A stretch of DNA of 64,000 nucleotides, from assembly GCF_049943125.1 (NCBI RefSeq), contig NZ_CP188040.1, positions 3,348,001 through 3,412,000 on the forward strand, given 5' to 3'. The notes under the pieces were generated by a model. That model searched no databases. It was not told where the DNA came from and saw only the letters and a program-made list of their open reading frames with translations. Positions 43,341 to 52,944 of the stretch are shown in pieces. A program made the position numbers and the translations under genes. The stretch is from JAEXZL01 sp049943125 (GTDB lineage Bacteria; Bacillota; Clostridia; Clostridiales; Clostridiaceae). The number at the start of each line of letters is the position of its first letter. Within the stretch, counting starts at the first letter, position 1.

Positions 43341-45392
43341 TTAAAGCTTTTGTTCCATAACCCTACCTCTACTAGTGTTGTCTTCCATTATATATTTTAC
43401 AAAGCCTTCGGGATCCATTGGCCTTCCAAAATAAAAGCCTTGTATTTCGTCACAGGCGAAATCTTTCAAAATAACATATTGCTCGATATTTTCTACTCCT
43501 TCAGCTATAACCTTTATAGATAAATCATGAGCTAAGGTAATTATGCTTAAAACTATAGATGCTTCTCTAACGTCTACATGTATATCTTTAATAAAGCTCT
43601 TATCGATTTTTAGATGGCTGATGGGAAGCTGTTTTAGATATGTTAAGGAGGAGTAGCCAGTTCCAAAGTCATCTAATGCTACTTTTATTCCCATTTTATC
43701 TAGTATTCTAATGGTTTCTATGGTTTGATTTATATCTTTTAAAGCCGTAGATTCAGTTATTTCAAAGCTTATCATTGAAGGAGAGATATTATATTTGTGA
43801 AGAGTCTGATCTATAAATTGTATGAAATTTTGCTGTTGAAATTGTAGTGGAGACAAGTTAATGGAAATAGGTACGACATTTATGAAATTATCGCTCCAAT
43901 ATCTTAGTTGTTTAAGCGCTTTTTCTATAATAATTTCTCCTAATTTTATAATTAGGCCAGATTCTTCTGCTGTAGGGATGAATTCGTTTGGTGGTATAAA
44001 TCCTTTTTCTTTATGCTTCCATCTAACAAGAGCTTCAGCTCCGATACAAGCTTCATTATCAACAGAGATCTGAGGCTGATAATAAACAATAAATTCATCC
44101 TGTTCCATTCCTTTTATAATATCCTTCTCCCAATGGAGGCTATCTAATAGGTTGCTTCTCATCATAGGATTATAGATAGCGTAGGTATTCTTTCCTAGGG
44201 ATTTAGCGGTATACATAGCTAAATCTGCATTCTTTATTAAATCAGTAGGCTCTGTTCCATGTATAGGAAATATAGAAACTCCAATACTCACTGACATATA
44301 AAACTCATGATTATTTATTACCCAAGGTTTGTTAAAGGATTTTACGATATTCTTACTTATCTCTGATATATTATCAGTTTCTGAATTAAATTCTCGAATA
44401 ACTATAAATTCATCTCCTCCAAATCTGGAACAAAGAGATTTGTCAAAGACCTCCTGTAAATGTTTAGCGAGGTTTTTCATCATCAAGTCACCTAAATCAT
44501 GACCAAGAGTATCATTTACTTGCTTGAAATTATCGAGATCAATAAAGAAAACTACAAAGTTTCTATCCTTCTTAAAAGACTCCTCTGTTAGAGTGTGTAA
44601 GCTTTCTATTAGATATGTTCTGCTAGGTAAACCAGTTATATTATCATAATAGGCCAAATTATAAATTTTTTGTTCGCTGAGCTTTCTTTCGGTTATATCA
44701 GTTATTGAGCCTGCTATCCTTACAGGTATTCCTGTTTCATTCCATATCCCTTTACCTCTTAGCAATATCCAAATATATTCATTGGGATTTTTTCTTACTC
44801 TACATTCCACAGATAATGTTTCAATTTTACCCTCTAGATAGTTATTAAGAGTTTCTCTTACAAAGGCTCTTTCCTCTTTGTGGATAAACAAATACCAGCA
44901 TTTGAAATTGCTTTTTGGGTCGACTTTCTTAATGCCCAGAAGCTCTGTGAAGATTCTTGAAATATAGAGCTCCTCACCTATTAGATCTAAATCCCATATC
45001 CCATCCTTAGAACCATCAGAGGCTAAACGGTAACGCTCCTCACTGGTTCTTAGTGCTTCTTCCTTCATATTAATTTCTTCTAATTGAATATGTAATCTCT
45101 CTTTAGCGCTCCTTAAATTCTCATTAGATAGCTTTAACCTATTGATGCTCAAATGTAGATAATTTTCCATCTTTGAAATTGCTGTATAGAAGGTTAGAGC
45201 CGTGACAAGAGTAAATGAAGCTGTGTTAAAATACTTAATGAGTAACTGTGAATTACCATAAAGAGAATTTTCGCCCATTAAGTGATTAGAAATTAAAAAC
45301 CATAGCATACTAAAAATAATATAAAAGGTTGTAAGAGTTGTTGCTTTAACGTTTTTCTTCTTAGGATTGCGATTGTGTAAAAATTTCACCAT
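43341..45392 (-). CDS. PAS-GGDEF-EAL cyclic-di-GMP turnover protein
   Basis: A 683-residue membrane-bound signalling protein. Two hydrophobic segments (about 19-37 and 50-70) are followed by a coiled coil, a PAS/PAC domain (about 115-237), a GGDEF domain (GGDEF at 325-329) and an EAL domain (EALVRW from 453, DDFGTGYSS at 574). Both catalytic motifs are intact, so synthesis and hydrolysis of c-di-GMP are both possible. The RxxD inhibitory site upstream of GGDEF is absent. It is transcribed alone. The membrane-PAS input signal is unknown. Confidence 0.93.
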   Translation of the reverse strand: MVKFLHNRNPKKKNVKATTLTTFYIIFSMLWFLISNHLMGENSLYGNSQLLIKYFNTASFTLVTALTFYTAISKMENYLHLSINRLKLSNENLRSAKERLHIQLEEINMKEEALRTSEERYRLASDGSKDGIWDLDLIGEELYISRIFTELLGIKKVDPKSNFKCWYLFIHKEERAFVRETLNNYLEGKIETLSVECRVRKNPNEYIWILLRGKGIWNETGIPVRIAGSITDITERKLSEQKIYNLAYYDNITGLPSRTYLIESLHTLTEESFKKDRNFVVFFIDLDNFKQVNDTLGHDLGDLMMKNLAKHLQEVFDKSLCSRFGGDEFIVIREFNSETDNISEISKNIVKSFNKPWVINNHEFYMSVSIGVSIFPIHGTEPTDLIKNADLAMYTAKSLGKNTYAIYNPMMRSNLLDSLHWEKDIIKGMEQDEFIVYYQPQISVDNEACIGAEALVRWKHKEKGFIPPNEFIPTAEESGLIIKLGEIIIEKALKQLRYWSDNFINVVPISINLSPLQFQQQNFIQFIDQTLHKYNISPSMISFEITESTALKDINQTIETIRILDKMGIKVALDDFGTGYSSLTYLKQLPISHLKIDKSFIKDIHVDVREASIVLSIITLAHDLSIKVIAEGVENIEQYVILKDFACDEIQGFYFGRPMDPEGFVKYIMEDNTSRGRVMEQKL

Positions 45393-45564
45393 ATATGCCT
45401 CACAAAAGTTTTTTCTTTATATAAAATAATATCAAATTCTAGGGATAATTGGAATATATTATAAATAAATAAATCTATAATATTTGTTTTTTTTAAGAAA
45501 TTTATGTTAGAATAGAATATATTATCAGAAATTTACCGTGATACTTTAATGAAGGAGGTAATTT

Positions 45565-46317
45565 ATGAGGATACTACTAACCAACGACGACGGATTCAAT
45601 GCAGCTGGAATAATAGCTATAGCAAAAGAAATGCAGAAGGACCATGAAATCATAATTGCAGCACCTAAAAGTCAGAAAAGCGCCTCGAGCCATAGTATAA
45701 GTCTAAAACAGCCTCTTTTAGTGAGAGAAGAAAAAATAGAAGGTATAAGTGGGAAAATCTATAGTATTGACGGAACTCCGGCGGATTGTGTAAGGGTAGC
45801 TATGGATAAGCTCGTAGATGGAAGGGTAGATGTGGTTGTATCTGGTATAAATTATGGACTGAACTCAGGAACAGATATATTATATTCAGGGACGGTTTCT
45901 GCGGCTATCGAAGGCTCAATGCACGGTTTACCAGCCATAGCCTTATCTCAGGAGGTTAATGAGGATTCAGGAAGTTTTAGCTTGTCATCCATACATGGAA
46001 AGAGAATTGTTGAAGAGGTAATTGACAGAGGATTAGAAAAGGGTATGGTTCTTAATGTAAACTTTCCTATAGCTAATAACGACACTTTTAATGGAATTAA
46101 GGTTTGTAAGGTAGGAGTGAAATCTTACACTAATTCCTATGTACCTATAAAGCAAGGTGAAGACGGGATCGTTTATGAACTTAGAGATGAAAATATAGAT
46201 ATCACTCATGAAGATACCGATACCTTTTACTTAAAGGATGGCTACATAACAATAAGCCCCTTGCAGTATGATTTAACGAATTTTAACTCTATCATAGAAA
46301 TTAAGAAATGGTTTTAG
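45565..46317 (+). CDS. surE: 5'/3'-nucleotidase SurE
   Basis: SurE is a divalent-metal nucleoside-monophosphate phosphatase and exopolyphosphatase. The 250-residue protein starts MRILLTNDDGFNAAGI with the metal-binding D8-D9, and has SGINYGLNSGTDILYSGTVSAAIEG in the centre. GAAGGAGG SD. It is followed by an independent promoter and leader for the next operon. Confidence 0.95.
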   Translation: MRILLTNDDGFNAAGIIAIAKEMQKDHEIIIAAPKSQKSASSHSISLKQPLLVREEKIEGISGKIYSIDGTPADCVRVAMDKLVDGRVDVVVSGINYGLNSGTDILYSGTVSAAIEGSMHGLPAIALSQEVNEDSGSFSLSSIHGKRIVEEVIDRGLEKGMVLNVNFPIANNDTFNGIKVCKVGVKSYTNSYVPIKQGEDGIVYELRDENIDITHEDTDTFYLKDGYITISPLQYDLTNFNSIIEIKKWF

Positions 46318-46356
46318 ATTTTTAATTGTATATAAATTATTATTAGTGTAAATATA

Positions 46357-46386
46357 TTGTCAAATATCTCGTAATTGTGTTATAAT
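46357..46386 (+). promoter_or_regulatory. Promoter of the glp-like operon
   Basis: TTGTCA at 46357-46362, 18-nt spacer, TATAAT at 46381-46386. The expected start near 46393 gives a leader of about 90 nt that contains a terminator. Confidence 0.72.
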
Positions 46387-46418
46387 AAAATCAAAGATGA
46401 TTCAGGCGAGTATAAGAG

Positions 46419-46457
46419 AGCCATCACTTAAGCATTGCTTATAGTGGGGCTTTTTTT
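46419..46457 (+). terminator. Leader terminator (attenuator) before the glp-like operon
   Basis: AGCC and CACT, then TAAGC, pair with GCTTA, AGTG and GGCT through two small bulges; seven Ts follow at 46451-46457, only 27 bp before the start codon. Promoter, terminator and gene in this order imply regulated read-through. Firmicute glycerol operons use the antiterminator GlpP for this, which I infer here from the genes downstream. Confidence 0.72.
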
Positions 46458-46483
46458 ATTTTCCTATTAAGGAGGAATTATAT

Positions 46484-47920
46484 ATGTATGATGTTGTTAT
46501 TATAGGTGCAGGAGTTATAGGTACAGCAGCGGCAAGAGAATTAGCTAAGTACAAATTAAATATTTGTGTTGTAGAAAAACACTCCGACGTAAATATGGGA
46601 ACCTCTAAGGCTAACAGTGCGATAATACATGCAGGCTTTGATGCTAAAGTCGGCACACTTAAAGCTAAGCTCAATGTAGAGGGCAATAAAATGATGAAAA
46701 AGCTTTCAGAGGACCTAGACTTTGATTTTGATCAGAACGGCTCTATGGTTCTATGTTTTGATAATGGGGATATTGATAACCTCAAAAAATTATATGACCA
46801 GGGTAGAGAAAATGGCGTTGAAGATTTAAAAATATTATCAGGAGATGAAGCTAGGGAGATAGAACCTACTTTATCTCAGGAAGTGGTAGCAGTTTTACAC
46901 GCTCCTACTGGTGGAATTGTATGTCCATTTGGGATGAATTTAGCCTTCGCAGAAAGTGCTTTCATTAATGGGGTAGATTTTAAATTTAATTATAAGGTAA
47001 TAGATATTAAGAAGGAAAATGATATTTTTCTTCTAACAGATGGTAATGAAGAGATAAAAGCAAAGATGGTAATAAATGCATCAGGTGTTTATACAGATGA
47101 TTTAAGCAACATTATCAGTGAAAAGAAAATCAAAGTTCATCCTAGAAAAGGCGAATATTTATTGTTTGACAAGGTTGCTGGTAATATGGTTCATAATACT
47201 ATTTTCCAATTACCCACAAAGCTTGGTAAGGGAGTACTGGTGACACCTACAATTCACGGCAATCTTTTAGTTGGACCAAATGCTTTAGATATAGAGGACA
47301 AGGAAGATTTGTCTACTACTAGAGAAGGACTTAAGGATATAGCAGAGAGAGCGGCTTTAAGTGTTAAAAAGCTACCTATGAATATGGTGATTACGTCCTT
47401 CAGTGGCTTAAGAGCCGTTGGTAATTCCGGGGACTTTATTATAGAGGAAGCTCCTGGAGCGCCAGGATTTATCAATGCAGCAGGTATTGAGTCTCCAGGG
47501 TTAACTGCCTCACCTGCTATTGGGAAAATGTTAAAGGATATGGTAGTAGAAAAACTAAATCCAGAGATAAAAGAAAATTATAAGGAAAAAAGAAAAGGAA
47601 TTAAAAAATTTAGTGCATTGGCTAATGATGAGAAAAAAAGAGTAATTGAAGTTAATCCTAAATACGGCAATATAATCTGCCGCTGTGAGATGGTTACTGA
47701 AGCGGAAATTATTGATGCTATTAGAAGACCTTTAGGTGCTAGAACCTTAGATGGAGTTAAGATCAGAACTAGAGCAGGTATGGGAAGATGTCAGGCTGGT
47801 TTTTGTACTCCTAAGCTGGTAGATATACTTTCTAGAGAGCTAAATATTTCGCCTTTAGAGGTGACTAAATTTGGAGAGGAATCATACATCCTAACAGGTA
47901 TCAATAAAGAAAATATTTAA
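46484..47920 (+). CDS. FAD-dependent glycerol-3-phosphate dehydrogenase-like oxidoreductase (GlpA type)
   Basis: A 478-residue FAD oxidoreductase of the DAO/GlpA-LhgO type. The N-terminal dinucleotide motif is VVIIGAGVIGTAAARELAKY, and NSAIIHAGFDAKVGTLKAKLNVEG follows. The C terminus carries a BFD-like [2Fe-2S] region, ICRCEMVTEAEI and GMGRCQAGFCTP, with four cysteines. In clostridia this gene, the next FAD enzyme and the DUF1667 gene form the anaerobic glycerol-3-phosphate oxidation set. glpK and glpF are not adjacent here. AAGGAGG SD. Confidence 0.87.
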   Translation: MYDVVIIGAGVIGTAAARELAKYKLNICVVEKHSDVNMGTSKANSAIIHAGFDAKVGTLKAKLNVEGNKMMKKLSEDLDFDFDQNGSMVLCFDNGDIDNLKKLYDQGRENGVEDLKILSGDEAREIEPTLSQEVVAVLHAPTGGIVCPFGMNLAFAESAFINGVDFKFNYKVIDIKKENDIFLLTDGNEEIKAKMVINASGVYTDDLSNIISEKKIKVHPRKGEYLLFDKVAGNMVHNTIFQLPTKLGKGVLVTPTIHGNLLVGPNALDIEDKEDLSTTREGLKDIAERAALSVKKLPMNMVITSFSGLRAVGNSGDFIIEEAPGAPGFINAAGIESPGLTASPAIGKMLKDMVVEKLNPEIKENYKEKRKGIKKFSALANDEKKRVIEVNPKYGNIICRCEMVTEAEIIDAIRRPLGARTLDGVKIRTRAGMGRCQAGFCTPKLVDILSRELNISPLEVTKFGEESYILTGINKENI

Positions 47921-47932
47921 TGGAGGCTTACT

Positions 47933-49192
47933 ATGATTAATTATGATTTAGTTGTAATAGGGGGAGGCCCTGCAGGATTGGCAGCAGCTATCAGTGCTAA
48001 GGAAGAAGGTATTAATAGCATACTGGTTATTGAAAGAGACAAATTTTTAGGAGGTATACTTAATCAATGTATTCATAATGGCTTTGGTCTTCATACTTTT
48101 AAGGAAGAGTTAACTGGCCCTGAATATGCTGATAGATATATAAAAAAGCTTAAGGAGCTTAATATTGATCATAAGCTAAACACTATGGTGATAGATATAA
48201 ATGAGAATAAAGAAATTGTTGCTATAAATGAAAGTGAAGGCTTAATGAATATCCAGGCTAAATCAATAATACTGGCTATGGGTTGTAGAGAAAGACCTAG
48301 AGGAGCACTAAGCATTCCTGGTACAAGATGCACGGGAGTTTACACTGCTGGTACTGCTCAGAGGTTCGTTAACATAGAAGGCTTTATGCCTGGTAAAAAG
48401 GTTGTAATTCTTGGTTCAGGAGACATCGGCCTTATTATGGCTAGAAGGATGACCTTTGAAGGTACTGAGGTTAAAGCAGTAGTAGAATTAATGCCTTATT
48501 CAGGTGGGCTGAAAAGGAATATAGTTCAATGTCTTGATGACTATGATATACCTCTTCTTTTAAGCCATACAGTAACAGAGATTAGAGGGAAGAATAGAGT
48601 TGAGGGAGTTACCATTCAAGCTGTGGATGAAAAAAGAAATCCTATACCTGGTACTGAACAGTATATTGAGTGTGATACCTTATTATTGTCTGTAGGGCTT
48701 ATACCTGAAAATGATATTTCAGGAAAGGCTGGTATAGATTTAAACCCCATTACCGGTGGACCTAAGGTGAGCCAGAACCTATCAACAAACATCGATGGTA
48801 TATTTGCCTGTGGTAATGTTCTTCATGTTCATGATTTAGTAGATTATGTGTCACAGGAGGCTGCTGTTTCAGGGAAAAATGCTGCTGCTTATATTAAAGG
48901 TAGTGAGAACAGAGAAAATAAGCTTAAAATAGAAACAGAAAAGGGAGTAAGGTATACTGTTCCTTACTATATTGATAGGGATAACCTTCAAGAGGATATT
49001 TTAATAAGATTCAGAGTAGATAACACCTATAGAGATGCCTATGTAAATCTGAGAATAAACGATAAAGAAATATATCACATTAAGAAAAGAGTTATGGCAC
49101 CAGGAGAGATGGAGGAAATAACCATTAAAAAGAATAAGCTCCCTGAAGATATGACTATTGAAAAAATTACTATCGGATTAGAGGTGAAATAG
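47933..49192 (+). CDS. FAD/NAD(P)-dependent oxidoreductase of the glp-like operon (GlpB-like role)
   Basis: A 419-residue pyridine nucleotide-disulfide oxidoreductase-like flavoprotein. FAD motif VVIGGGPAGLAAAISAKEEG at the N terminus, C-terminal FAD motif GIFACGNVLHVHDLVDYVSQEA and an NAD motif KKVVILGSGDIGLIMARRM in the middle. It has Cys46 in LNQCIHNGFG rather than a CxxC redox pair, as in the partner subunits of anaerobic GlpA and of Hcn/amino-acid dehydrogenases. It probably passes electrons from the GlpA-like subunit. It lies 12 bp downstream. Confidence 0.87.
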   Translation: MINYDLVVIGGGPAGLAAAISAKEEGINSILVIERDKFLGGILNQCIHNGFGLHTFKEELTGPEYADRYIKKLKELNIDHKLNTMVIDINENKEIVAINESEGLMNIQAKSIILAMGCRERPRGALSIPGTRCTGVYTAGTAQRFVNIEGFMPGKKVVILGSGDIGLIMARRMTFEGTEVKAVVELMPYSGGLKRNIVQCLDDYDIPLLLSHTVTEIRGKNRVEGVTIQAVDEKRNPIPGTEQYIECDTLLLSVGLIPENDISGKAGIDLNPITGGPKVSQNLSTNIDGIFACGNVLHVHDLVDYVSQEAAVSGKNAAAYIKGSENRENKLKIETEKGVRYTVPYYIDRDNLQEDILIRFRVDNTYRDAYVNLRINDKEIYHIKKRVMAPGEMEEITIKKNKLPEDMTIEKITIGLEVK

Positions 49193-49194
49193 CT

Positions 49195-49560
49195 ATGGAA
49201 GTTAGACAATTAGTATGTATAAGATGTCCTATAGGATGTAATCTTGAAGTCACTTTAGACAAAGGGAAGGATCCAATAGTAACGGGCTATGGCTGCAAAA
49301 GAGGGATAGAATATGGAAGTAAAGAATGTACAAATCCTACAAGAATTGTTACCAGCATAATACCTGTATTAAATGGAGAGATATCCATGGTTCCTGTTAA
49401 AACTAATGGGGACATTCCTAAGGGATTAATAAAGGATTGCATTAAAGCTCTAAAAGGGATAGAGCTTACGGCACCGGTGAAAATAGGGGATGTAGTTATT
49501 AAAAACTTCGCAGGAACTGGTGTGGATATTGTTGCCACAAGGGATATAAATATTCAATAG
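49195..49560 (+). CDS. DUF1667 protein, probable iron-sulfur subunit
   Basis: A 121-residue protein starting with CIRCPIGCNLEV (cysteines as in molybdopterin-enzyme-like CxxCxxxC) and YGCKRGIEYGSKEC, so four to five N-terminal cysteines that could bind an Fe-S cluster. It follows the flavoprotein by two bases, so it is translationally coupled. The family is known from its constant linkage to these two oxidoreductases; electron transfer is inferred. Confidence 0.88.
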   Translation: MEVRQLVCIRCPIGCNLEVTLDKGKDPIVTGYGCKRGIEYGSKECTNPTRIVTSIIPVLNGEISMVPVKTNGDIPKGLIKDCIKALKGIELTAPVKIGDVVIKNFAGTGVDIVATRDINIQ

Positions 49561-49573
49561 AAAAGTATTATTT

Positions 49574-49607
49574 AAACAAGCCTTAAATATTTAAGGCTTG
49601 TTTTTTT
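49574..49607 (+). terminator. Terminator of the glp-like operon
   Basis: A perfect 30-base palindrome (AAACAAGCCTTAAAT and complement, 49574-49603) is followed by further Ts to 49607. Confidence 0.93.
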
Positions 49608-49714
49608 GAGCCTGTAGAGAATAATTAAGTTTATGATTATAATAATAATTATATCAAATAATAATTATAGCTTGAGCTTCAGATTGAAAATAAAAAATAC
49701 ATAGAGGTATTATT

Positions 49715-50335
49715 ATGAAAAAGCTTAGGGAAGACTTTTATAGTAGAAGTTCCTTAGTGGTGGCAAAGGAACTCTTAGGAAAAATTATTGTTCATAAGAA
49801 TATAGAAAAGGGTGTAGAGCTCTGGGGGAGGATAGTAGAAACTGAAGCCTATAAAGGTCCTTCAGATAAAGCTGCTCATTCCTATAACAATCGCAGAACA
49901 AAAAGAACAGAGGTGATGTTTGGACCCGGTGGCAGGGCTTATATATATTTCATCTATGGAATGTATGACTGTATGAATGTAGTGTGTGCTGAGGAAAATG
50001 TACCGGAGGCGGTGTTAATCAGAGGGTTAGAGCCGGTTAATGGCCTAGAAGAGATGGCTATAAATAGATTTGGAAGTAGCTATGAGCTTCTGACTAAGAG
50101 GCAGAGGATTAACCTAACTAACGGTCCAGGAAAGCTCTGCAGAGCTATGGGAATTACTAGAGCTTTAAATGGTATTGAACTGCAAGGAGAGGAGTTATTT
50201 CTTTTAGATGTACCTAATATAGAAGAGACAGATATAATTGCAGCTAAAAGAGTAGGCATTGATTATGCTGAAGAGGCAAAGGATTTCTTGTGGAGATATT
50301 ATATTAAGGATAATCCTTTTGTGTCAAAAAAATAG
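49715..50335 (+). CDS. 3-methyladenine DNA glycosylase (AAG/MPG family)
   Basis: A 206-residue base-excision-repair glycosylase of the eukaryote-type AAG family. Signatures are VAKELLGKIIVHK, the catalytic Glu region RIVETEAYKGPSDKAAHSYNNRRTKR, the FGPGGRAYIYFIYGMYDCMNVVC core and LTNGPGKLCRAMGI. Length is normal. It stands alone and converges on the PBP gene through a shared terminator. Confidence 0.94.
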   Translation: MKKLREDFYSRSSLVVAKELLGKIIVHKNIEKGVELWGRIVETEAYKGPSDKAAHSYNNRRTKRTEVMFGPGGRAYIYFIYGMYDCMNVVCAEENVPEAVLIRGLEPVNGLEEMAINRFGSSYELLTKRQRINLTNGPGKLCRAMGITRALNGIELQGEELFLLDVPNIEETDIIAAKRVGIDYAEEAKDFLWRYYIKDNPFVSKK

Positions 50336-50360
50336 CGCGCTTCTATAGCACGCTATTTTT
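50328..50360. terminator. Bidirectional terminator
   Basis: AAAAATAGCGCGCT (50328-50341) pairs with AGCACGCTATTTTT (50347-50360) with one mismatch; A and T runs flank both sides. The glycosylase stop codon is in the left arm. Confidence 0.88.
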
Positions 50361-50367
50361 ATAACTA

Positions 50368-52821
50368 TTATGGATTAGGTTGAGGTTGTGCATTTCCATT
50401 ATCTTCGTTATTACCAGCATCATTTCCGTTTCCAGGACGGTTATTTCCAGGTGTTTCATTGTTTCCGCCCTCATTATTCTTTGGAGGAGCTACTGGATCT
50501 GGGATAGTAGGTGCTGCTGGCGTATCGTCCTTTTCTGTAGGAACTACATACTGCTCATCAGATAGCTTTACTGATGGTTTGTAATCTCTCTTTATAAATA
50601 CCTTCTTAACTCTTAGAGCTTCAGGAGTATTCTCATTAGCTAATTTATTATTTTCTGAATTTACTTCTTCCTCCACATGAATATCACAGAGTGTAGTAGG
50701 TACTGTACCCTTTATGAAATAATCTGTTACTACTGCGGTCTTTCCTGCATGACCTTTCTTACATAACTCTGTAGGAAGATGTCCAGAGACACTACATACA
50801 GAAGCTCTAACTATTCCAGAAGGCATAGTGATATCAGTAGTTGGTAAGCCTTCATTGGCCTTTTTCATGATTTTAGACCAAACAGAAGCTGACTTATTGC
50901 TTGAGTACAATCCTTCTAGGGTGTCATTTTCTCCATCGTATTTGTCCTTACCTACCCATACAGAGGCTGAATAGTGAGGAGTTAGGCCTGAAAACCATAA
51001 ATCTCTTGTTTTCGAGGAAGTACCAGTTTTTCCTCCGGCTGGCATGGGGCGTAAGTTTACATTAGTAGCTGTATAGGATAAAGGTCCTTTGAGTAAATCA
51101 TAAACTATAAAGGCTGTTTCAGGCTTTATGACCTGTTTTTGATTTATTGAGCTTTCTAATATTACATTTCCATTTTTATCTTCTACCCGTGTGAATAATA
51201 CAGGATCAGTTTTTAAACCGTTATTACCAAAGGCTCCATAAGCAGTTGCCATCTCAAAGGTTGTAGTGCCTTTAGTTAATTGGCCTAAACCTAGAGGTGC
51301 AAGTAATCCCTTATCTCGTGACACATCAATACCAAATGCTTCTGTGTAATCTGTACTTATAGTTCTCATTTGGGATACAAGCTTAACAGCATAGACATTC
51401 ACAGATCGTCTTACAGCATCTCTCATGTTTATATAACCGCTATATACATTTGGTGAGTTTCTCACTGGTTCTTTGTATTCTTTTAGAAGGTCACCTACCA
51501 ACGGAGAATCTTCTATAACTGTACCTGCCGTTGCAGTATTACTATCAATAGCTGGAGCATAAACACTAATTGGTTTAAGGGTTGATCCCGGTGCTCTTCT
51601 ATAATGCTCATCATAGGCTCTGTTATAGGATAGGGCTGGTTGATCTCCTCTTCCTCCTACCATTGCTTTTACCTGGCCGGTTTTATAGTCCATTACTACT
51701 GCAGAAGCTTGAAGTTTAAGTATGCCATTTTCATCGGTTCCGGGAACACTATTAAAACTAGGGTCATTATTTATTACATCTTGAGTATGGTTCTGAAGCT
51801 CTCTGTTCATGGTGCTGTATATCTTTAGGCCACCATTGTTTAAGAGGTTTGTGGCTTCAGCTTCCGTGTATTTATATCTATCTATCAAGGCTTTCTTTAC
51901 CTGATCAATAACTGGTCTTGTAAACCACTCAAAATTTAGCTTGTTTTTTGCAGACTGTCTAATTTGAATGGTCTCTGCAAAGGTAGCCTGAAGATTTCCG
52001 GCATCTATCTCTGCAATGGCATTATTATAATCCTCATTACTTATTTTTTGAAGCTCCAGCATTTTGCCTAGAACTGTCTTTGTTCTATTAATATATCTGG
52101 AGGGGTCCTGGATATTAGAATCCATAAATGCATTATAGCCAGTGGGGTCTTGAGTAGCACCAGCTAGATATGCTGATTCAGCTAGTGTAAGCTCAGATAT
52201 GCTTTTATTAAAATAATATTCTGCGGCTGCTTCTACGCCAAAGGTAGGACCGCCAATAGGGATGGTATTTAAGTAGGCTTCTAAAATCTGATTTTTTGTA
52301 AGCTTATCCTCTAGCTGTATCGCCAGGTATATTTCTGTTACTTTTCTAGATAATCTAACTTCATTGCTTAGAATTGTATTTTTAAGGAGCTGTTGAGTTA
52401 TAGTTGAAGCTCCATGAAAACCTCTCTCACCCTTAAGAATTTTAATTACATCGGTATAAATAGCTCCAGCTATTCTTCTAGGGTCAATTCCATTATGGCT
52501 TTCAAACCTTTCATCTTCTATGCTTATGAAAGCATCCTGCAGCTGCTTAGGTATATTATCGATAGAAACGGAATATCTTCTAAACTCCGTGGGGACATTG
52601 TCCATATATTCTCCCTTATCATCATATACCATGGATACCTGATCTAAATCTAGAATATCCTGTACATTGATTTCAGGAGCTCCCTGAATTACTGCGTATA
52701 TATAAGCACCCCCGCCTATCCCCGCAGTTAAAACTAAAAATAATATTGTTAATGAAATTATTTTAAAGATTTTACCGACCTTATTGGTCTTTTTCTTTTT
52801 TTTCTTTTTCTTCTCTCCCAT
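50368..52821 (-). CDS. Class A penicillin-binding protein (PBP1A-type)
   Basis: An 817-residue bifunctional peptidoglycan synthase. A Lys-rich cytoplasmic stretch (residues 4-11) precedes a membrane anchor (about 18-45). The GT51 glycosyltransferase has IEDERFESHNGID (catalytic E102) and GASTITQQLLKN; the transpeptidase has PGSTLKP (SxxK), RRSVN (SxN) and GGKTGTSS (KTG). The last ~60 residues are low-complexity, rich in Pro, Gly, Asn and Asp. AAGGAGG SD. It diverges from yunB. Confidence 0.96.
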   Translation of the reverse strand: MGEKKKKKKKKTNKVGKIFKIISLTILFLVLTAGIGGGAYIYAVIQGAPEINVQDILDLDQVSMVYDDKGEYMDNVPTEFRRYSVSIDNIPKQLQDAFISIEDERFESHNGIDPRRIAGAIYTDVIKILKGERGFHGASTITQQLLKNTILSNEVRLSRKVTEIYLAIQLEDKLTKNQILEAYLNTIPIGGPTFGVEAAAEYYFNKSISELTLAESAYLAGATQDPTGYNAFMDSNIQDPSRYINRTKTVLGKMLELQKISNEDYNNAIAEIDAGNLQATFAETIQIRQSAKNKLNFEWFTRPVIDQVKKALIDRYKYTEAEATNLLNNGGLKIYSTMNRELQNHTQDVINNDPSFNSVPGTDENGILKLQASAVVMDYKTGQVKAMVGGRGDQPALSYNRAYDEHYRRAPGSTLKPISVYAPAIDSNTATAGTVIEDSPLVGDLLKEYKEPVRNSPNVYSGYINMRDAVRRSVNVYAVKLVSQMRTISTDYTEAFGIDVSRDKGLLAPLGLGQLTKGTTTFEMATAYGAFGNNGLKTDPVLFTRVEDKNGNVILESSINQKQVIKPETAFIVYDLLKGPLSYTATNVNLRPMPAGGKTGTSSKTRDLWFSGLTPHYSASVWVGKDKYDGENDTLEGLYSSNKSASVWSKIMKKANEGLPTTDITMPSGIVRASVCSVSGHLPTELCKKGHAGKTAVVTDYFIKGTVPTTLCDIHVEEEVNSENNKLANENTPEALRVKKVFIKRDYKPSVKLSDEQYVVPTEKDDTPAAPTIPDPVAPPKNNEGGNNETPGNNRPGNGNDAGNNEDNGNAQPQPNP

Positions 52822-52944
52822 GTTTTCCTCCTTGCATTAGTCTATGATGAAACAAAAAAAGAAATTTAGGATTATAAATAATACAATTCATTATAGCATA
52901 ATAATTATATGAATACACTATTAACTTACAGTTATGGAGGTAAT

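Noticed and set aside
46397..46444. 15-codon leader peptide in the glp-like leader
   Set aside because: No SD before the ATG and no regulatory codon run; terminator-antiterminator RNA structure explains the leader better.
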